Below are positions 1-7,465 of a stretch of DNA of 64,000 nt, one piece after another. Where the stretch lies: positions 127,964 through 191,963 of the forward strand of contig NZ_QBBX01000008.1 in NCBI RefSeq assembly GCF_003073175.1, in the 5' to 3' direction. A model generated the notes under the pieces. It saw nothing but the letters and a program-made list of their open reading frames with translations. It had not been told where the DNA came from and ran no database searches. This DNA is from Peribacillus acanthi. GTDB lineage: Bacteria; Bacillota; Bacilli; Bacillales; DSM-1321. Position 1 is the stretch's first letter. Every line of letters begins with the position of its first letter. The translations under genes were made by a program, and so were the position numbers.

Positions 1-561
1 AAGCCAGAGGGATTTTTTCCGGAAATTATTGAAGTAGGTGCGATACTTGTGAAGGGAGAAGAGGTTTTACATGAATTCTCTGCATTCGTAAAACCAAAAA
101 AGTTCCCTATTCTGTCAGAACGATGTAAAAACTTTCTTAAAATCAGTCAAGACCGTGTTGACCAAGGTATCTTATTTGAAGAGCTAGTGAATATGCTTGT
201 GGATTTAGAAATGGATCAACCAAGTGTGGTTGTCACTTGGGGAAATATGGATATGAAAGTCCTACGTAACAATTGTCAAAATGCTGGAGTGGAATTCCCG
301 TTTAAAGGAAAGTTTGTAGACCTTTCTATGGAATACAAAAGATTTTTTGGTGATCAAAATCAGACGGGCCTATGGAAAGCGGTACAGGAGTACGGCAAAG
401 AAGGAGTAGGTAAACATCATCGAGCACTAGACGACGCTATGACGACTTACAATATTTTTAAACTCGTAGAAAAGGACAAGAAGTATATGGAGAACCATCA
501 GCCAACTACAATTGGTGATCGAATTGATTTATCTAAGGTTATGAATAAATTTGCATTATAA
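1..561 (+). CDS. kapD: 3'-5' exonuclease KapD, 5'-truncated by window edge
   Basis: DnaQ-like DEDDh 3'-5' exonuclease. The open frame runs through the left edge from base 1 (KPEGFFPEIIEVGAIL...), so the true start and the first DE metal-binding motif lie outside; 186 residues are visible of roughly 205 in the B. subtilis protein. The later motifs are present: TWGNMDMKVL carries the second conserved Asp and HHRALDDA is the HxAxxD motif of the DEDDh class. In B. subtilis, KapD is described as an inhibitor of the KinA route into sporulation. The gene ends at a strong terminator and converges on kapB. A GTG at 49 is in frame but would remove the first nuclease motif, so it is not the start. Confidence 0.9.
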   Translation, partial: KPEGFFPEIIEVGAILVKGEEVLHEFSAFVKPKKFPILSERCKNFLKISQDRVDQGILFEELVNMLVDLEMDQPSVVVTWGNMDMKVLRNNCQNAGVEFPFKGKFVDLSMEYKRFFGDQNQTGLWKAVQEYGKEGVGKHHRALDDAMTTYNIFKLVEKDKKYMENHQPTTIGDRIDLSKVMNKFAL

Positions 562-596
562 AAAGCCAAATCCTCTAAAGTGATTTGGCTTTTTAT
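561..596 (+). terminator. Rho-independent terminator after kapD
   Basis: AAAAGCCAAATC pairs with GATTTGGCTTTT around a short loop and is followed by a T-rich tract. It directly follows the kapD stop codon. Confidence 0.85.
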
Positions 597-646
597 ATTT
601 GGCTCTTTTCTTATAGATTATTGTTTTTAGACTAGATAATTCGTCC

Positions 647-772
647 GTTGATTTACGCTCCAGGCACTTGCTTTCCGCGGGGAGGGTGGGAGCATCCTCG
701 GCGTACCGCCTGTGGGGTCTCCCACTTCCCTCTGTATCCCGCTGGAGTCAAGTGCCCTCCTCTCCAATCAAC
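647..772. repeat. Palindromic Bacillaceae-type intergenic repeat
   Basis: A GC-rich island between kapD and kapB in AT-rich surroundings. The ends are inverted: GTTGATT...GCTCCAGGCACTTG at the left is mirrored by CAAGTGCC...AATCAAC at the right. The centre holds CTTTCCGCGGGGAGGGTGGG and GTGGGGTCTCCCAC. I recognise this from memory as a recurrent intergenic element of Bacillaceae genomes often mis-called as small ORFs. It carries no transposase. An open frame of 63 codons runs through it but is a by-product of the repeat. Confidence 0.7.
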
Positions 773-826
773 TCCGTTAGTAATAGTAAACTACACTAAA
801 AAAGCAACAAACTTTACAAAAACAGC

Positions 827-1213
827 CTACTTAAAATAATCCTTTTCCAGGTCCTCAAGCAGCTCCAGGCTTTTAAGACTCCAAGGACTGTTTTCTTCCC
901 GTAGGTTATCTTTCATTTTGTCGATTGCTTCTTGCAAAGAAGCCTTATAATCTGGTACATCACCTTCGTAAGGCCTTACCATATTTAAAGGAACATTTGT
1001 CTGTTCCCTGAATGCAAGCGCACGACGTTGATGGAACATCCCTACCTCTGTTTGCTTTGGATTATGTAAATCTCCTTGCATTGGGTGTTTTTCCACCGCC
1101 AACACTTTTACTAAATAAGAGGATGGTCTAAAATCTGTGATCTCACCTATATATTTTCCCGTTTTGTAAATAGCTGTGACTGTTTCACCTATCTTAAAGA
1201 TTCCTTCATCCAT
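827..1213 (-). CDS. kapB: Kinase-associated protein KapB
   Basis: 128-residue KapB, the same length as the B. subtilis protein, in which KapB is needed for KinB-dependent input to the sporulation phosphorelay. A basic N-terminal SH3-like stretch (YKTGKYIGEI, VKVLAVEKHPMQGDLHNPKQ) and the FHQRRALAFREQTNVP segment identify the family. I place the start at the ATG at 1213, where GAAGGTG sits 5 bases upstream; the frame stays open for 13 more codons but without a ribosome site. KinB, the sensor kinase KapB serves, is not encoded next to it, although kapB, kapD and patB keep their relative neighbourhood. Confidence 0.88.
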   Translation of the reverse strand: MDEGIFKIGETVTAIYKTGKYIGEITDFRPSSYLVKVLAVEKHPMQGDLHNPKQTEVGMFHQRRALAFREQTNVPLNMVRPYEGDVPDYKASLQEAIDKMKDNLREENSPWSLKSLELLEDLEKDYFK

Positions 1214-1359
1214 GATGACACCTTCTCTCGTAATTTTGTTTACATCATACATATGGAACTGAATGGATTACAAGAGTTCTCTCTTCATAATTGAAATTTT
1301 GTGTACTCTAGTGATTTTTGAATGGAAATCATGTAAAGTTTTTGGTGGAGGTAGATACT

Positions 1360-2100
1360 ATGAAAAAATCGTTATTAATGCTTTTTCTTTCCATTATGTT
1401 TGTCTTAACGGCATGTGGAACGAGTAAGGATGAAGCAAAGAAGGAAGAGAAGCCAGCTGTTTCAGAAGAAAACAAAGAAGAATCTACTCAAGGTGATGCA
1501 GTAGAAACTCCGGGAGATTACCCACAATTTAAAGATATCCAAGCTGACGAAAAGGTCGCAGTAATGGAAACATCCATGGGTGATATTAAAATCAAGCTTT
1601 TCCCTAAAATGGCTCCAAAAGCTGTGGAAAATTTCGTCACACATGCAGAAAAGGGATACTATGAAGGAGTTACCTTCCACCGTGTCATCAAGGATTTCAT
1701 GGTACAGGGTGGTGACCCACAAGGAACAGGTATGGGAGGAGAAAGCATTTGGGGAGCACCATTCGAAGACGAATTCTCCATGCAACTTTTCAATTTCCGA
1801 GGCGCACTTTCCATGGCGAATTCAGGACCTGGAACAAATGGAAGCCAATTTTTTATTGTTCAAGCAAGTAAGATTGATGAAGGTCTACAAGATCAAATGT
1901 TAAAAGCAGGCTTTCCTGAAGAAGTAGTTGAATTATATGCAAAGCATGGTGGAACACCGTGGCTTGATCAAAAGCATACCGTTTTTGGACAAGTGGTAGA
2001 GGGAATGGATGTTGTTGACTCTATGGCAAATGTTAAAACCGCAGAAGGAGACAAACCTGTAGAGGATATTATCATTAAAAAGATTAAAATTGTACAATAA
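1360..2100 (+). CDS. Peptidyl-prolyl isomerase lipoprotein, cyclophilin type
   Basis: 246-residue secreted lipoprotein. The N-terminus is a type II signal peptide ([19 protein letters not shown]) with Cys19 as the lipidated residue, followed by a charged linker rich in Lys/Glu to about residue 55. Residues from about 60 to the end form a cyclophilin domain: [34 protein letters not shown] (active-site Arg and Gln region), NGSQFFI and HTVFGQV. It should catalyse prolyl cis-trans isomerisation of exported proteins on the outer face of the membrane. The start at 1360 is chosen because GGAGG lies 8 bases upstream; an in-frame ATG 14 codons earlier has none and would bury the signal peptide. Confidence 0.92.
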   Translation: MKKSLLMLFLSIMFVLTACGTSKDEAKKEEKPAVSEENKEESTQGDAVETPGDYPQFKDIQADEKVAVMETSMGDIKIKLFPKMAPKAVENFVTHAEKGYYEGVTFHRVIKDFMVQGGDPQGTGMGGESIWGAPFEDEFSMQLFNFRGALSMANSGPGTNGSQFFIVQASKIDEGLQDQMLKAGFPEEVVELYAKHGGTPWLDQKHTVFGQVVEGMDVVDSMANVKTAEGDKPVEDIIIKKIKIVQ

Positions 2101-2128
2101 GTTTATTGAACAATCGTATTCTTTATTA

Positions 2129-2168
2129 GAGGAGGAACTCGAGCATATTGGAGTCCTCCTCATTTTTT
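2129..2168 (+). terminator. Terminator after the cyclophilin lipoprotein gene
   Basis: GAGGAGGAACTC pairs with GAGTCCTCCTC and a T-run follows. Confidence 0.85.
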
Positions 2169-2325
2169 ATGGAAAGCATAAATTGTCACCAAAAAAGTAC
2201 GTCGAAGCAGTGAACAATTTTAGGAATAAAGTTTTAGTAAAACAGGCTTTCGCCAGTGCCGTTCTAGTTGCACTAATGGTTTGATATAGCGTTAATCCTT
2301 TACTTATTTTGACTCTTTTGGGCTT

Positions 2326-2427
2326 TTAATGATTTTTTTCAAGTCCATTTTCTCCAGCGAATTCTACATCTACCTTTGGTAAGGCGTTTTTATTATTCTT
2401 AAATACGTTATTTTTATTTTTAGCCAT
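2326..2427 (-). CDS. Small hypothetical protein, 33 residues
   Basis: A short frame read from 2427 gives MAKNKNNVFKNNKNALPKV... ending ...GLEKNH. GGGTGGTG lies 5 to 12 bases before the ATG. Composition is strongly biased to Asn and Lys in the first half and acidic in the second, like many small spore-associated Bacillus proteins, but I do not recognise the family. No clear terminator follows. It is the only plausible gene in the 670-base gap between the lipoprotein and the next gene. Confidence 0.5.
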   Translation of the reverse strand: MAKNKNNVFKNNKNALPKVDVEFAGENGLEKNH

Positions 2428-2773
2428 TTTTTCACCACCCATGTTGTTAGGCTGTATATTTCTTCAAGGATGCGAATTACTTATATGATTGGCATCCACG
2501 TTTTTAGTTTGCATTCTTTTTTTGTAGGCTATGCTAAATATTGATTAATGATCTTAGGAGAAGGATAAAAGTCCATTGATCTTTATAGAAAAAAAGATAT
2601 AAAAAATTGATATACTAAATGCTCCCAGTATTAGTGGATAACTTTTTCCTGTTATTACGGATTGGTGTTAGAACGGAAAAGTGTTAAGATAATCTATGGT
2701 TGACCGCTGAACAATTATTAAGAATTGGGAAACCATGGTAGTATAGAGCTTAACATGAAAGGATGAACAGCGT
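2428..2773. other. Intergenic stretch without a recognised gene
   Basis: About 345 AT-rich bases between the small reverse-strand gene and the small membrane protein gene. I see no convincing reading frame, RNA or terminator. Promoters for both flanking genes must lie here, but no box pair is clear enough to call. Confidence 0.5.
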
Positions 2774-2992
2774 ATGCTAGTCGTCGAAGCTATTTTAGGG
2801 TTATTTCTTTATTTTCCAGAAGATAAAAGTGAATATATTCCAGCAGGAATCACATCATTCATTTTTTTAGTAGCTGCCGTAATTACAATGCGATTTATTA
2901 TTAACGTATCGAAAAAAGAGGCAAAGAAGGCGAAAGAGCTAGAAGATGAGATTCTTGGGAAGAAAGCTAAAAGCGCTTCTGAAAATCAATAA
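2774..2992 (+). CDS. Small membrane protein, 72 residues
   Basis: Hydrophobic N-terminal half (VVEAILGLFLYF, then IPAGITSFIFLVAAVITMRFII) giving one or two membrane passes, followed by a highly charged Lys/Glu tail of about 30 residues that should face the cytoplasm. GAAAGGATG precedes the ATG by about 8 bases. A strong terminator follows the stop. I do not recognise the family. Confidence 0.65.
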   Translation: MLVVEAILGLFLYFPEDKSEYIPAGITSFIFLVAAVITMRFIINVSKKEAKKAKELEDEILGKKAKSASENQ

Positions 2993-3002
2993 CTGCTGAT
3001 CA

Positions 3003-3033
3003 TGAATACCCGTGAAAGGGTATTTTTTTTTAT
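3003..3033 (+). terminator. Terminator after the small membrane protein gene
   Basis: AATACCC-GTGAAA-GGGTATT followed by nine T. An ATG at 3002 in frame with the downstream gene lies inside this hairpin, which rules it out as that gene's start. Confidence 0.85.
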
Positions 3034-3076
3034 TTTACAGACAAAATATAGACAAAATGTCTTTGGGGTGGAAAAG

Positions 3077-3607
3077 TTGAAAAAGCATTGGATGATTGCA
3101 AGCTCACTACTATTACTATCAGGTTGTACTCAACAAAATCAAAATCCCACAAAGTTAGATGTAGAAATGCATAATGAAGTTGGCGATACCCTTGGGACAA
3201 TTAAGCTAGCTGAAAAGTCAAAGGGTATCGAGTTGGATATTAATTTAGAAGGATTGGAACCAGGAGAACATGCCATTCACATTCATGAAAAGCCTATGTG
3301 TGAAGCTCCTGAATTCAAGTCTGCAGGTAATCATTTTGACCCGGACAAGAAGAAACATGGTTTATTGCATCCAGAGGGGGCTCATGCTGGGGATTTGCCT
3401 AACTTGATTGTTGAGGGCGATGGGAGTGTGAAAGTAAAAATTGCTGCTCCTACAGTCACTCTTCGACAAGGTAAGAAAAACTCTCTACTCGAAAAAGAAG
3501 GTACTTCCATTGTCATTACTAGTAAGAAGGACGATGGAATGACTCAACCAGCTGGAGATTCTGGAAAAAGGATTGCCTGTGGCGTAATTAGTAAAAAGAA
3601 AAAATAG
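3077..3607 (+). CDS. Cu/Zn superoxide dismutase-like lipoprotein (YojM/SodC family)
   Basis: 176-residue exported lipoprotein starting at TTG 3077 with GGGGTGG upstream; signal peptide LKKHWMIASSLLLLSGC, lipid-anchored Cys. The SodC fold is shown by HAIHIHEK, SAGNHFDP, HGLLHPEGAHAGDLPN and PAGDSGKRIACGVI. The zinc site (two His and Asp of the HGLL...GAHAGD segment) is complete. Three copper ligands are visible (the two His of HIH and the His of NHFDP). The fourth, normally His in a V-x-H motif near the C-terminus, is replaced in SIVITSKKDD. B. subtilis YojM is likewise known as a SodC-like protein with a defective copper site, so catalytic dismutase activity is doubtful. Ends at a terminator shared with patB. 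Confidence 0.88.
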   Translation: MKKHWMIASSLLLLSGCTQQNQNPTKLDVEMHNEVGDTLGTIKLAEKSKGIELDINLEGLEPGEHAIHIHEKPMCEAPEFKSAGNHFDPDKKKHGLLHPEGAHAGDLPNLIVEGDGSVKVKIAAPTVTLRQGKKNSLLEKEGTSIVITSKKDDGMTQPAGDSGKRIACGVISKKKK

Positions 3608-3615
3608 GTGAGAAA

Positions 3616-3656
3616 GGGTGTCCTAAAGGTGAATGGTATCATCCTTTAGGACACCC
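3616..3656. terminator. Convergent terminator between sodC-like gene and patB
   Basis: A 14-base perfect stem GGGTGTCCTAAAGG / CCTTTAGGACACCC. It lies 8 bases after one gene and about 40 bases from the stop of the opposite gene, so it can serve both strands. Confidence 0.85.
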
Positions 3657-3699
3657 TAATTAAATTTTATCGTAAAGTGTCTAGACTATTACAAAATAC

Positions 3700-4869
3700 C
3701 TAAGAAAGTGCTTTCTTCATTCGATTAAGTCCGTCTAATAAAACATCATGAGTGCATCCTATATTCATCCTCATCCATCCTTCGCCACCTGGGCCGTATT
3801 TACTTCCTGGTTCCAAGGCGATTTTTCCTTTTTGAAGTAGAACTCTTTGTAGCTCTTTATCTATAAGCCCTATATCCCTGCAATCAAGCCATAATAAATA
3901 CGAAGCTTGAGGGGACATGGGTTTGATCAATGGTAGTTCCTTTTGGAAAAATTGAATGCTTGTATTTAAATTGTTCTCAACGTATTTTAACAATTCAGTA
4001 AGCCAGGGACTTCCATGCGTATAAGCAGCTGCTAAAGCTTCTAAAGCAAAGATATTCAAGCCATGAAAACCTTGAGCAGATTGAGTATCCTTGATTTTCT
4101 TTTTAAACTCAGGATTTTGGACAATGATGACCGACGATTGAAGACCAGCAATATTAAAGGTTTTACTTGGAGCCATGCATGTAATAATCAGATCGCTGAA
4201 TCGTTCATCAAGAGAAGCTACTGGATAATGTTTTTGACCAGAGAGGGTAAGGTCACAATGAATTTCGTCAGACAATAGAATTACCTCATATTGTATGCAT
4301 AGTTCGGCGAGTCGCTTTAACTCATCCTTAGTCCAAATCCTTCCTCCAGGGTTGTGTGGACTACATAATAAAAACATCTTAACGCCATTACGCATTTTAG
4401 CTTCCACATCTTCAAACGATATGCGAAATTGACCATTTTCAATATAAAGAGGACTATTAACTAATTCTCGTTTATTTTTATGAACTAAATCAAAGAAAGG
4501 GGTGTAAACTGGAGATTGAACCATGATACGGTCGCCAGGTTTTGTGAAGGCTTGGATGCATGTGCTAAGTGACGAAACCACTCCTGCACTAAAACAAATA
4601 GAATCTCGATTAATATTCCAATCATATTTATCTTTCATCCAATGAATAAGAGCGTTGTATGCAAACGAAGTCGGTGCGGTATATCCGTAAATAGGATGTT
4701 TTGTGCGTTCAATCAATGCGTCTGTAACTGCTTGTGGAGCGGCAAAATCCATATCGGCAATCCACATTGGGAGTACATCATCTACACCAAAAAATTCCTT
4801 TGTCATATCCCATTTGATGGACCCTGTGTTTATACGATTGAGGTTCTGTTCAAAAAGATTCTGAATCAT
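3700..4869 (-). CDS. patB: PLP-dependent C-S lyase, MalY/PatB family
   Basis: 389-residue fold type I PLP enzyme. MalY/PatB proteins cleave cystathionine and related C-S bonds by beta-elimination. Marks include the N-terminal RINTGSIKWD and DVLPMWIADMDFAAP, typical of this subgroup, the SPVYTPF segment, CSPHNPGGRIWT, LSDEIHCDL (cofactor Asp) and APSKTFNIAGLQ, whose Lys forms the Schiff base. C-terminal WMRMNIGC binds substrate carboxylate. The ATG at 4869 lies 8 bases after GGGTGGTG; the GTG four codons upstream falls inside that ribosome site. Gene order next to yugE matches B. subtilis. Confidence 0.92.
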   Translation of the reverse strand: MIQNLFEQNLNRINTGSIKWDMTKEFFGVDDVLPMWIADMDFAAPQAVTDALIERTKHPIYGYTAPTSFAYNALIHWMKDKYDWNINRDSICFSAGVVSSLSTCIQAFTKPGDRIMVQSPVYTPFFDLVHKNKRELVNSPLYIENGQFRISFEDVEAKMRNGVKMFLLCSPHNPGGRIWTKDELKRLAELCIQYEVILLSDEIHCDLTLSGQKHYPVASLDERFSDLIITCMAPSKTFNIAGLQSSVIIVQNPEFKKKIKDTQSAQGFHGLNIFALEALAAAYTHGSPWLTELLKYVENNLNTSIQFFQKELPLIKPMSPQASYLLWLDCRDIGLIDKELQRVLLQKGKIALEPGSKYGPGGEGWMRMNIGCTHDVLLDGLNRMKKALS

Positions 4870-4991
4870 TATTAACACCACCCAATTAGTTTGGAAGAAA
4901 AGTAAGTTATACAGTATGTAGTTTTTCTTTATGATACTATATGGAGGATGATTATATCATTCATTATCAGATAAATGAGGAGAAAAATTTT

Positions 4992-5246
4992 ATGGCCGAA
5001 GATTTATATTCTCAAGTTCAGAAACTATTAGAACAATGGGATCCATTTGAAGTCGGTTCCCATGGGTATGAAACAGAAATAGCTGAATGTATGCAAGCTA
5101 TTTATGAGGTTGATTCAGCTGAGGAATTGGCTACCAAAATCATAAATATATATGAATTCTCATTCGGAGAAGAGATAAAGAAGGAAGAGGCAAATAGAAT
5201 TGCTACAGAAATACTTATACTCAAAGAGCAATCAAGTTGTTCATAA
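4992..5246 (+). CDS. yugE: DUF1871 family protein YugE
   Basis: 84-residue, mostly helical, acidic protein of DUF1871, function unknown. Starting at ATG 4992 (TGAGGAG about 10 bases upstream) gives MAEDLYSQVQKLLEQWDPF, matching the usual length of about 86; an ATG at 4941 has no upstream ribosome site. Position between patB and yugF is as in B. subtilis. Confidence 0.8.
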   Translation: MAEDLYSQVQKLLEQWDPFEVGSHGYETEIAECMQAIYEVDSAEELATKIINIYEFSFGEEIKKEEANRIATEILILKEQSSCS

Positions 5247-5250
5247 AACA

Positions 5251-5298
5251 GGAGGCTCGTACATCATGTATAATGGGTTCTCTTTTGGTGTGCAAAAT
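5251..5298 (+). repeat. Left arm of a 48-base imperfect inverted repeat
   Basis: Starts GGAGGCTCGTACATCATGTA, contains GGGTTCTCTTTT and ends GTGCAAAAT. The same sequence recurs inverted at 5839-5885 with about 85 percent identity by eye. The arm begins with a ribosome-site-like GGAGG and could encode the 17-residue peptide MYNGFSFGVQNVKNQHK (5267-5320), after which a hairpin follows. Confidence 0.7.
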
Positions 5299-5315
5299 GT
5301 AAAAAATCAACACAA

Positions 5316-5357
5316 ATAGCATGCTAAATCGTATATGATTTAGCATGCTATTTTTTA
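5316..5357 (+). terminator. Hairpin-terminator downstream of the left arm
   Basis: ATAGCATGCTAAATC pairs with GATTTAGCATGCTAT around GTATAT and is followed by a T-run. It may end yugE transcription or belong to the repeat unit, because a related hairpin adjoins the right arm. Confidence 0.75.
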
Positions 5358-5549
5358 TTGGACTAACAACATTTATGGTATTTTAACCTGAGAATTAACA
5401 CTGTAATTAGCATACCAATTAGCAAAGTGAGAATAAACATTCTCATGCTGTTAGTTTATATGCTAAAACGGTTGTTAATACTTTGATAAAATTGATAGGA
5501 AACTCGGCTATATTTATTCTTCCTTAATTAAGTAACCAGCGAAGTAAAA

Positions 5550-5735
5550 TAAGCGGAGATTTTCCGGTTAAATTCAGAATGGAGCTCGTTTCGGGCTAAA
5601 TAAGGGGAGGTTTTCCGGTTATACCAAGCAAAATCCCCTATTTTCATGTTTTTCGAGTCAATAGGCGGAATCTCTCCGTCTAATTAAGCTATTTTCAATG
5701 CTATTTCCTAATTAAGCGGAATTTTTCCGTCTATT
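5550..5735. repeat. Four degenerate CGGA-TCCG hairpin repeats
   Basis: Short inverted units CGGA-N5-TCCG at 5554 and 5666 and CGGA-N5-TCCG at 5717, plus a weaker GGGGAGGTTTTCC at about 5604. Start-to-start spacing is about 50, 61 and 51 bases. Flanks share TAAG before and GGTTA or GTCTA after each unit. No open frame explains them. Confidence 0.55.
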
Positions 5736-5772
5736 TATCTGATCGGGTAGGACGGAGAATACTCGGAGGCAA

Positions 5773-5812
5773 AAAAGCATGATGATTAAATTGCTAATCA
5801 CCATGCTTTTTA
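5773..5812 (-). terminator. Hairpin adjoining the right arm
   Basis: AAAGCATGATGATTA pairs with TAATCACCATGCTTT with one mismatch. Read on the reverse strand, it follows the right arm and ends in a T-run, mirroring the layout at the left arm. Confidence 0.6.
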
Positions 5813-5838
5813 CTACGTTATTTGTACTGTTATTTATG

Positions 5839-5885
5839 ATTTTGCACCTCAAAAGAGAACCCGTTAACATCATGTACCGGCCTCC
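5839..5885 (-). repeat. Right arm of the 48-base imperfect inverted repeat
   Basis: Reverse strand reads GGAGGCCGGTACATGATGTT, then GGGTTCTCTTTT and GTGCAAAAT, matching the left arm in order. In the frame corresponding to the left peptide it reads VHDVNGFSFEVQNHK then stop, so the GFSF-VQN core is kept in both arms, although the start codon is not. Confidence 0.7.
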
Positions 5886-5961
5886 TTATTAATATATACC
5901 CATTCTTGCATAAGTAGGGAAGAAGAACAAAAAATTTTACCGATCCAATCCTTCTCTCATC

Positions 5962-6789
5962 TTATTGAGCGAGTAAAAATTGTTTTAGGTGATTTGCGAC
6001 TTCTTCTGGTTTTTCTTCTGGAACGAGATGCCCTGCCTCTTTTAATATGACAAGCTTGGAGTTCGGGATATCTTTATGCAGTTGTTTGCCAGTTCGAAGT
6101 GGTACGACCCTATCATGCTCTCCCCATATAAGTAAGCATGGTGTTGAAATAGTTTTAAGCATTTCTTGAGATAAGTCTCCCTCTCGGTCTCGAATCATCC
6201 TTGTTAGAGCTCTAAAAATGTCATCCTCTAAGAAGGGTTGTAAATATCCAAATAACATTTCGTCGTCAATCAATGCTTGATTGTGTACGACATTTTGTAG
6301 ATTTTTCCGAACGCCCGAGCGAGCTAACCAAAGCTTGACGTATAAATGAAAATATGGGATGAAGCTTGAATAGATAAGGCGACGGTTTGCCCTCTTTAAA
6401 TAACCTGAACTACATAACAATACTCCATTTTTCACACGTTCTGGCTCCAGTTTCATCATATTCAATGAAATTTGTCCTCCCATGGAATGTCCCACAACTG
6501 AAAACTGTCCGATATTCAAATTAGCAGTTAACTGCAAAACGGTTTTTGCTAGGTTTTCATAAGAGTACGTATAAGATATATCCTTTCCACTTTTTCCGAA
6601 CGGAGGTAAATCGACAGTCAAGATGGAATACTCCTTTACTAGAAGAGGTATCAGCTTACGATAGCTAAAAGAAGATGATAAAAAGCCGTGTAGCATGACC
6701 AGTGTATGGGAAGAGGCAGGATTAGAATATAACTCGTAATATACATTATTCCCATTTACTGTTAACGCCTGTGAGACCATTTGAGTCAT
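5962..6789 (-). CDS. yugF: Alpha/beta hydrolase YugF
   Basis: 275-residue alpha/beta hydrolase. MLHGFLSSSFSYRKL is the oxyanion-hole strand, GHSMGGQ at about residue 99 holds the nucleophile Ser, GEHDRVVP the acid residue and EAGHLVPEE the catalytic His. No signal peptide, so cytosolic; substrate unknown. The ATG at 6789 is preceded by GAGGTGA. Same position as in B. subtilis, between yugE and alaR, in reverse orientation to the following pair. Confidence 0.88.
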   Translation of the reverse strand: MTQMVSQALTVNGNNVYYELYSNPASSHTLVMLHGFLSSSFSYRKLIPLLVKEYSILTVDLPPFGKSGKDISYTYSYENLAKTVLQLTANLNIGQFSVVGHSMGGQISLNMMKLEPERVKNGVLLCSSGYLKRANRRLIYSSFIPYFHLYVKLWLARSGVRKNLQNVVHNQALIDDEMLFGYLQPFLEDDIFRALTRMIRDREGDLSQEMLKTISTPCLLIWGEHDRVVPLRTGKQLHKDIPNSKLVILKEAGHLVPEEKPEEVANHLKQFLLAQ

Positions 6790-6964
6790 ATTTCTTCACC
6801 TCGTGACTAAAAATATATAGGTATTTTACCCAACTTCTATAAAAATAAAAGTTTTTATCGCTTTCTGTAAAATAAATTAAAGGAAAATTCTAAATACACC
6901 ACTATATTAATAAAACTTTTTTGTTATAATGATTTCAGTTTTAAGTTATTAAAGGGGGATTAAC

Positions 6965-7465
6965 ATGCATCTAGACGACAAAGAAATTGAAATTCTGAAA
7001 ATAATTGAAGAAAATGGCAGAATTGATTCGAATGATTTAGCCAAAATGGTGAATCTCCCAGTTGAAGAACTTGAAAAAACATTAATGAAACTTGAAAAAC
7101 AAAAAATTATAGTGAGGTATATGACCATTATTAATTGGTCAAAAGTGGCTGAGCATGAGGGTGTTACCGCAATGATCGAGGTTAAGGTAACTCCAAAGCG
7201 TGGAGTAGGTTTTGATGAAATCGCTAAACGGATTTATCGTTTTAATGAAGTCCAGTCCGTGTATCTAATGTCAGGTGTATATGATTTATCTGTAATCATT
7301 CAAGGAAAGTCATTGAATGAAGTTGCCAGATTTGTATCAGAGAAATTATCTACGCTAGATTCAGTGATCTCAACAACCACTCACTTTATCCTCAAAAAAT
7401 ATAAACATGATGGAATCATTTTTGAACAGAGTGATGAGGATAAAAGAATTGTGGTGTCTCCATGA
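6965..7465 (+). CDS. alaR: Lrp/AsnC-family regulator AlaR
   Basis: 166-residue Lrp/AsnC regulator: N-terminal winged helix (DKEIEILKIIEENGRIDSND, residues 4-60) and a C-terminal RAM effector-binding domain (VTPKRGVGFDEIAKRI, YLMSGVYDLSVII). In B. subtilis the alaR-alaT pair is linked to alanine metabolism. AAAGGGGGAT precedes the ATG, and a TATAAT at 6925-6930 may be its -10 box. The stop overlaps the start of alaT by four bases (ATGA), so the two are translationally coupled. Confidence 0.9.
   Translation: MHLDDKEIEILKIIEENGRIDSNDLAKMVNLPVEELEKTLMKLEKQKIIVRYMTIINWSKVAEHEGVTAMIEVKVTPKRGVGFDEIAKRIYRFNEVQSVYLMSGVYDLSVIIQGKSLNEVARFVSEKLSTLDSVISTTTHFILKKYKHDGIIFEQSDEDKRIVVSP

Noticed and set aside
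648..839. 63-codon frame across the GC-rich repeat
   Set aside because: It has no ribosome site and lies in the palindromic repeat; codon use does not fit the neighbours.
2090..2284. 64-codon frame after the cyclophilin gene
   Set aside because: It begins before the upstream stop and runs through that gene's terminator hairpin; no ribosome site.
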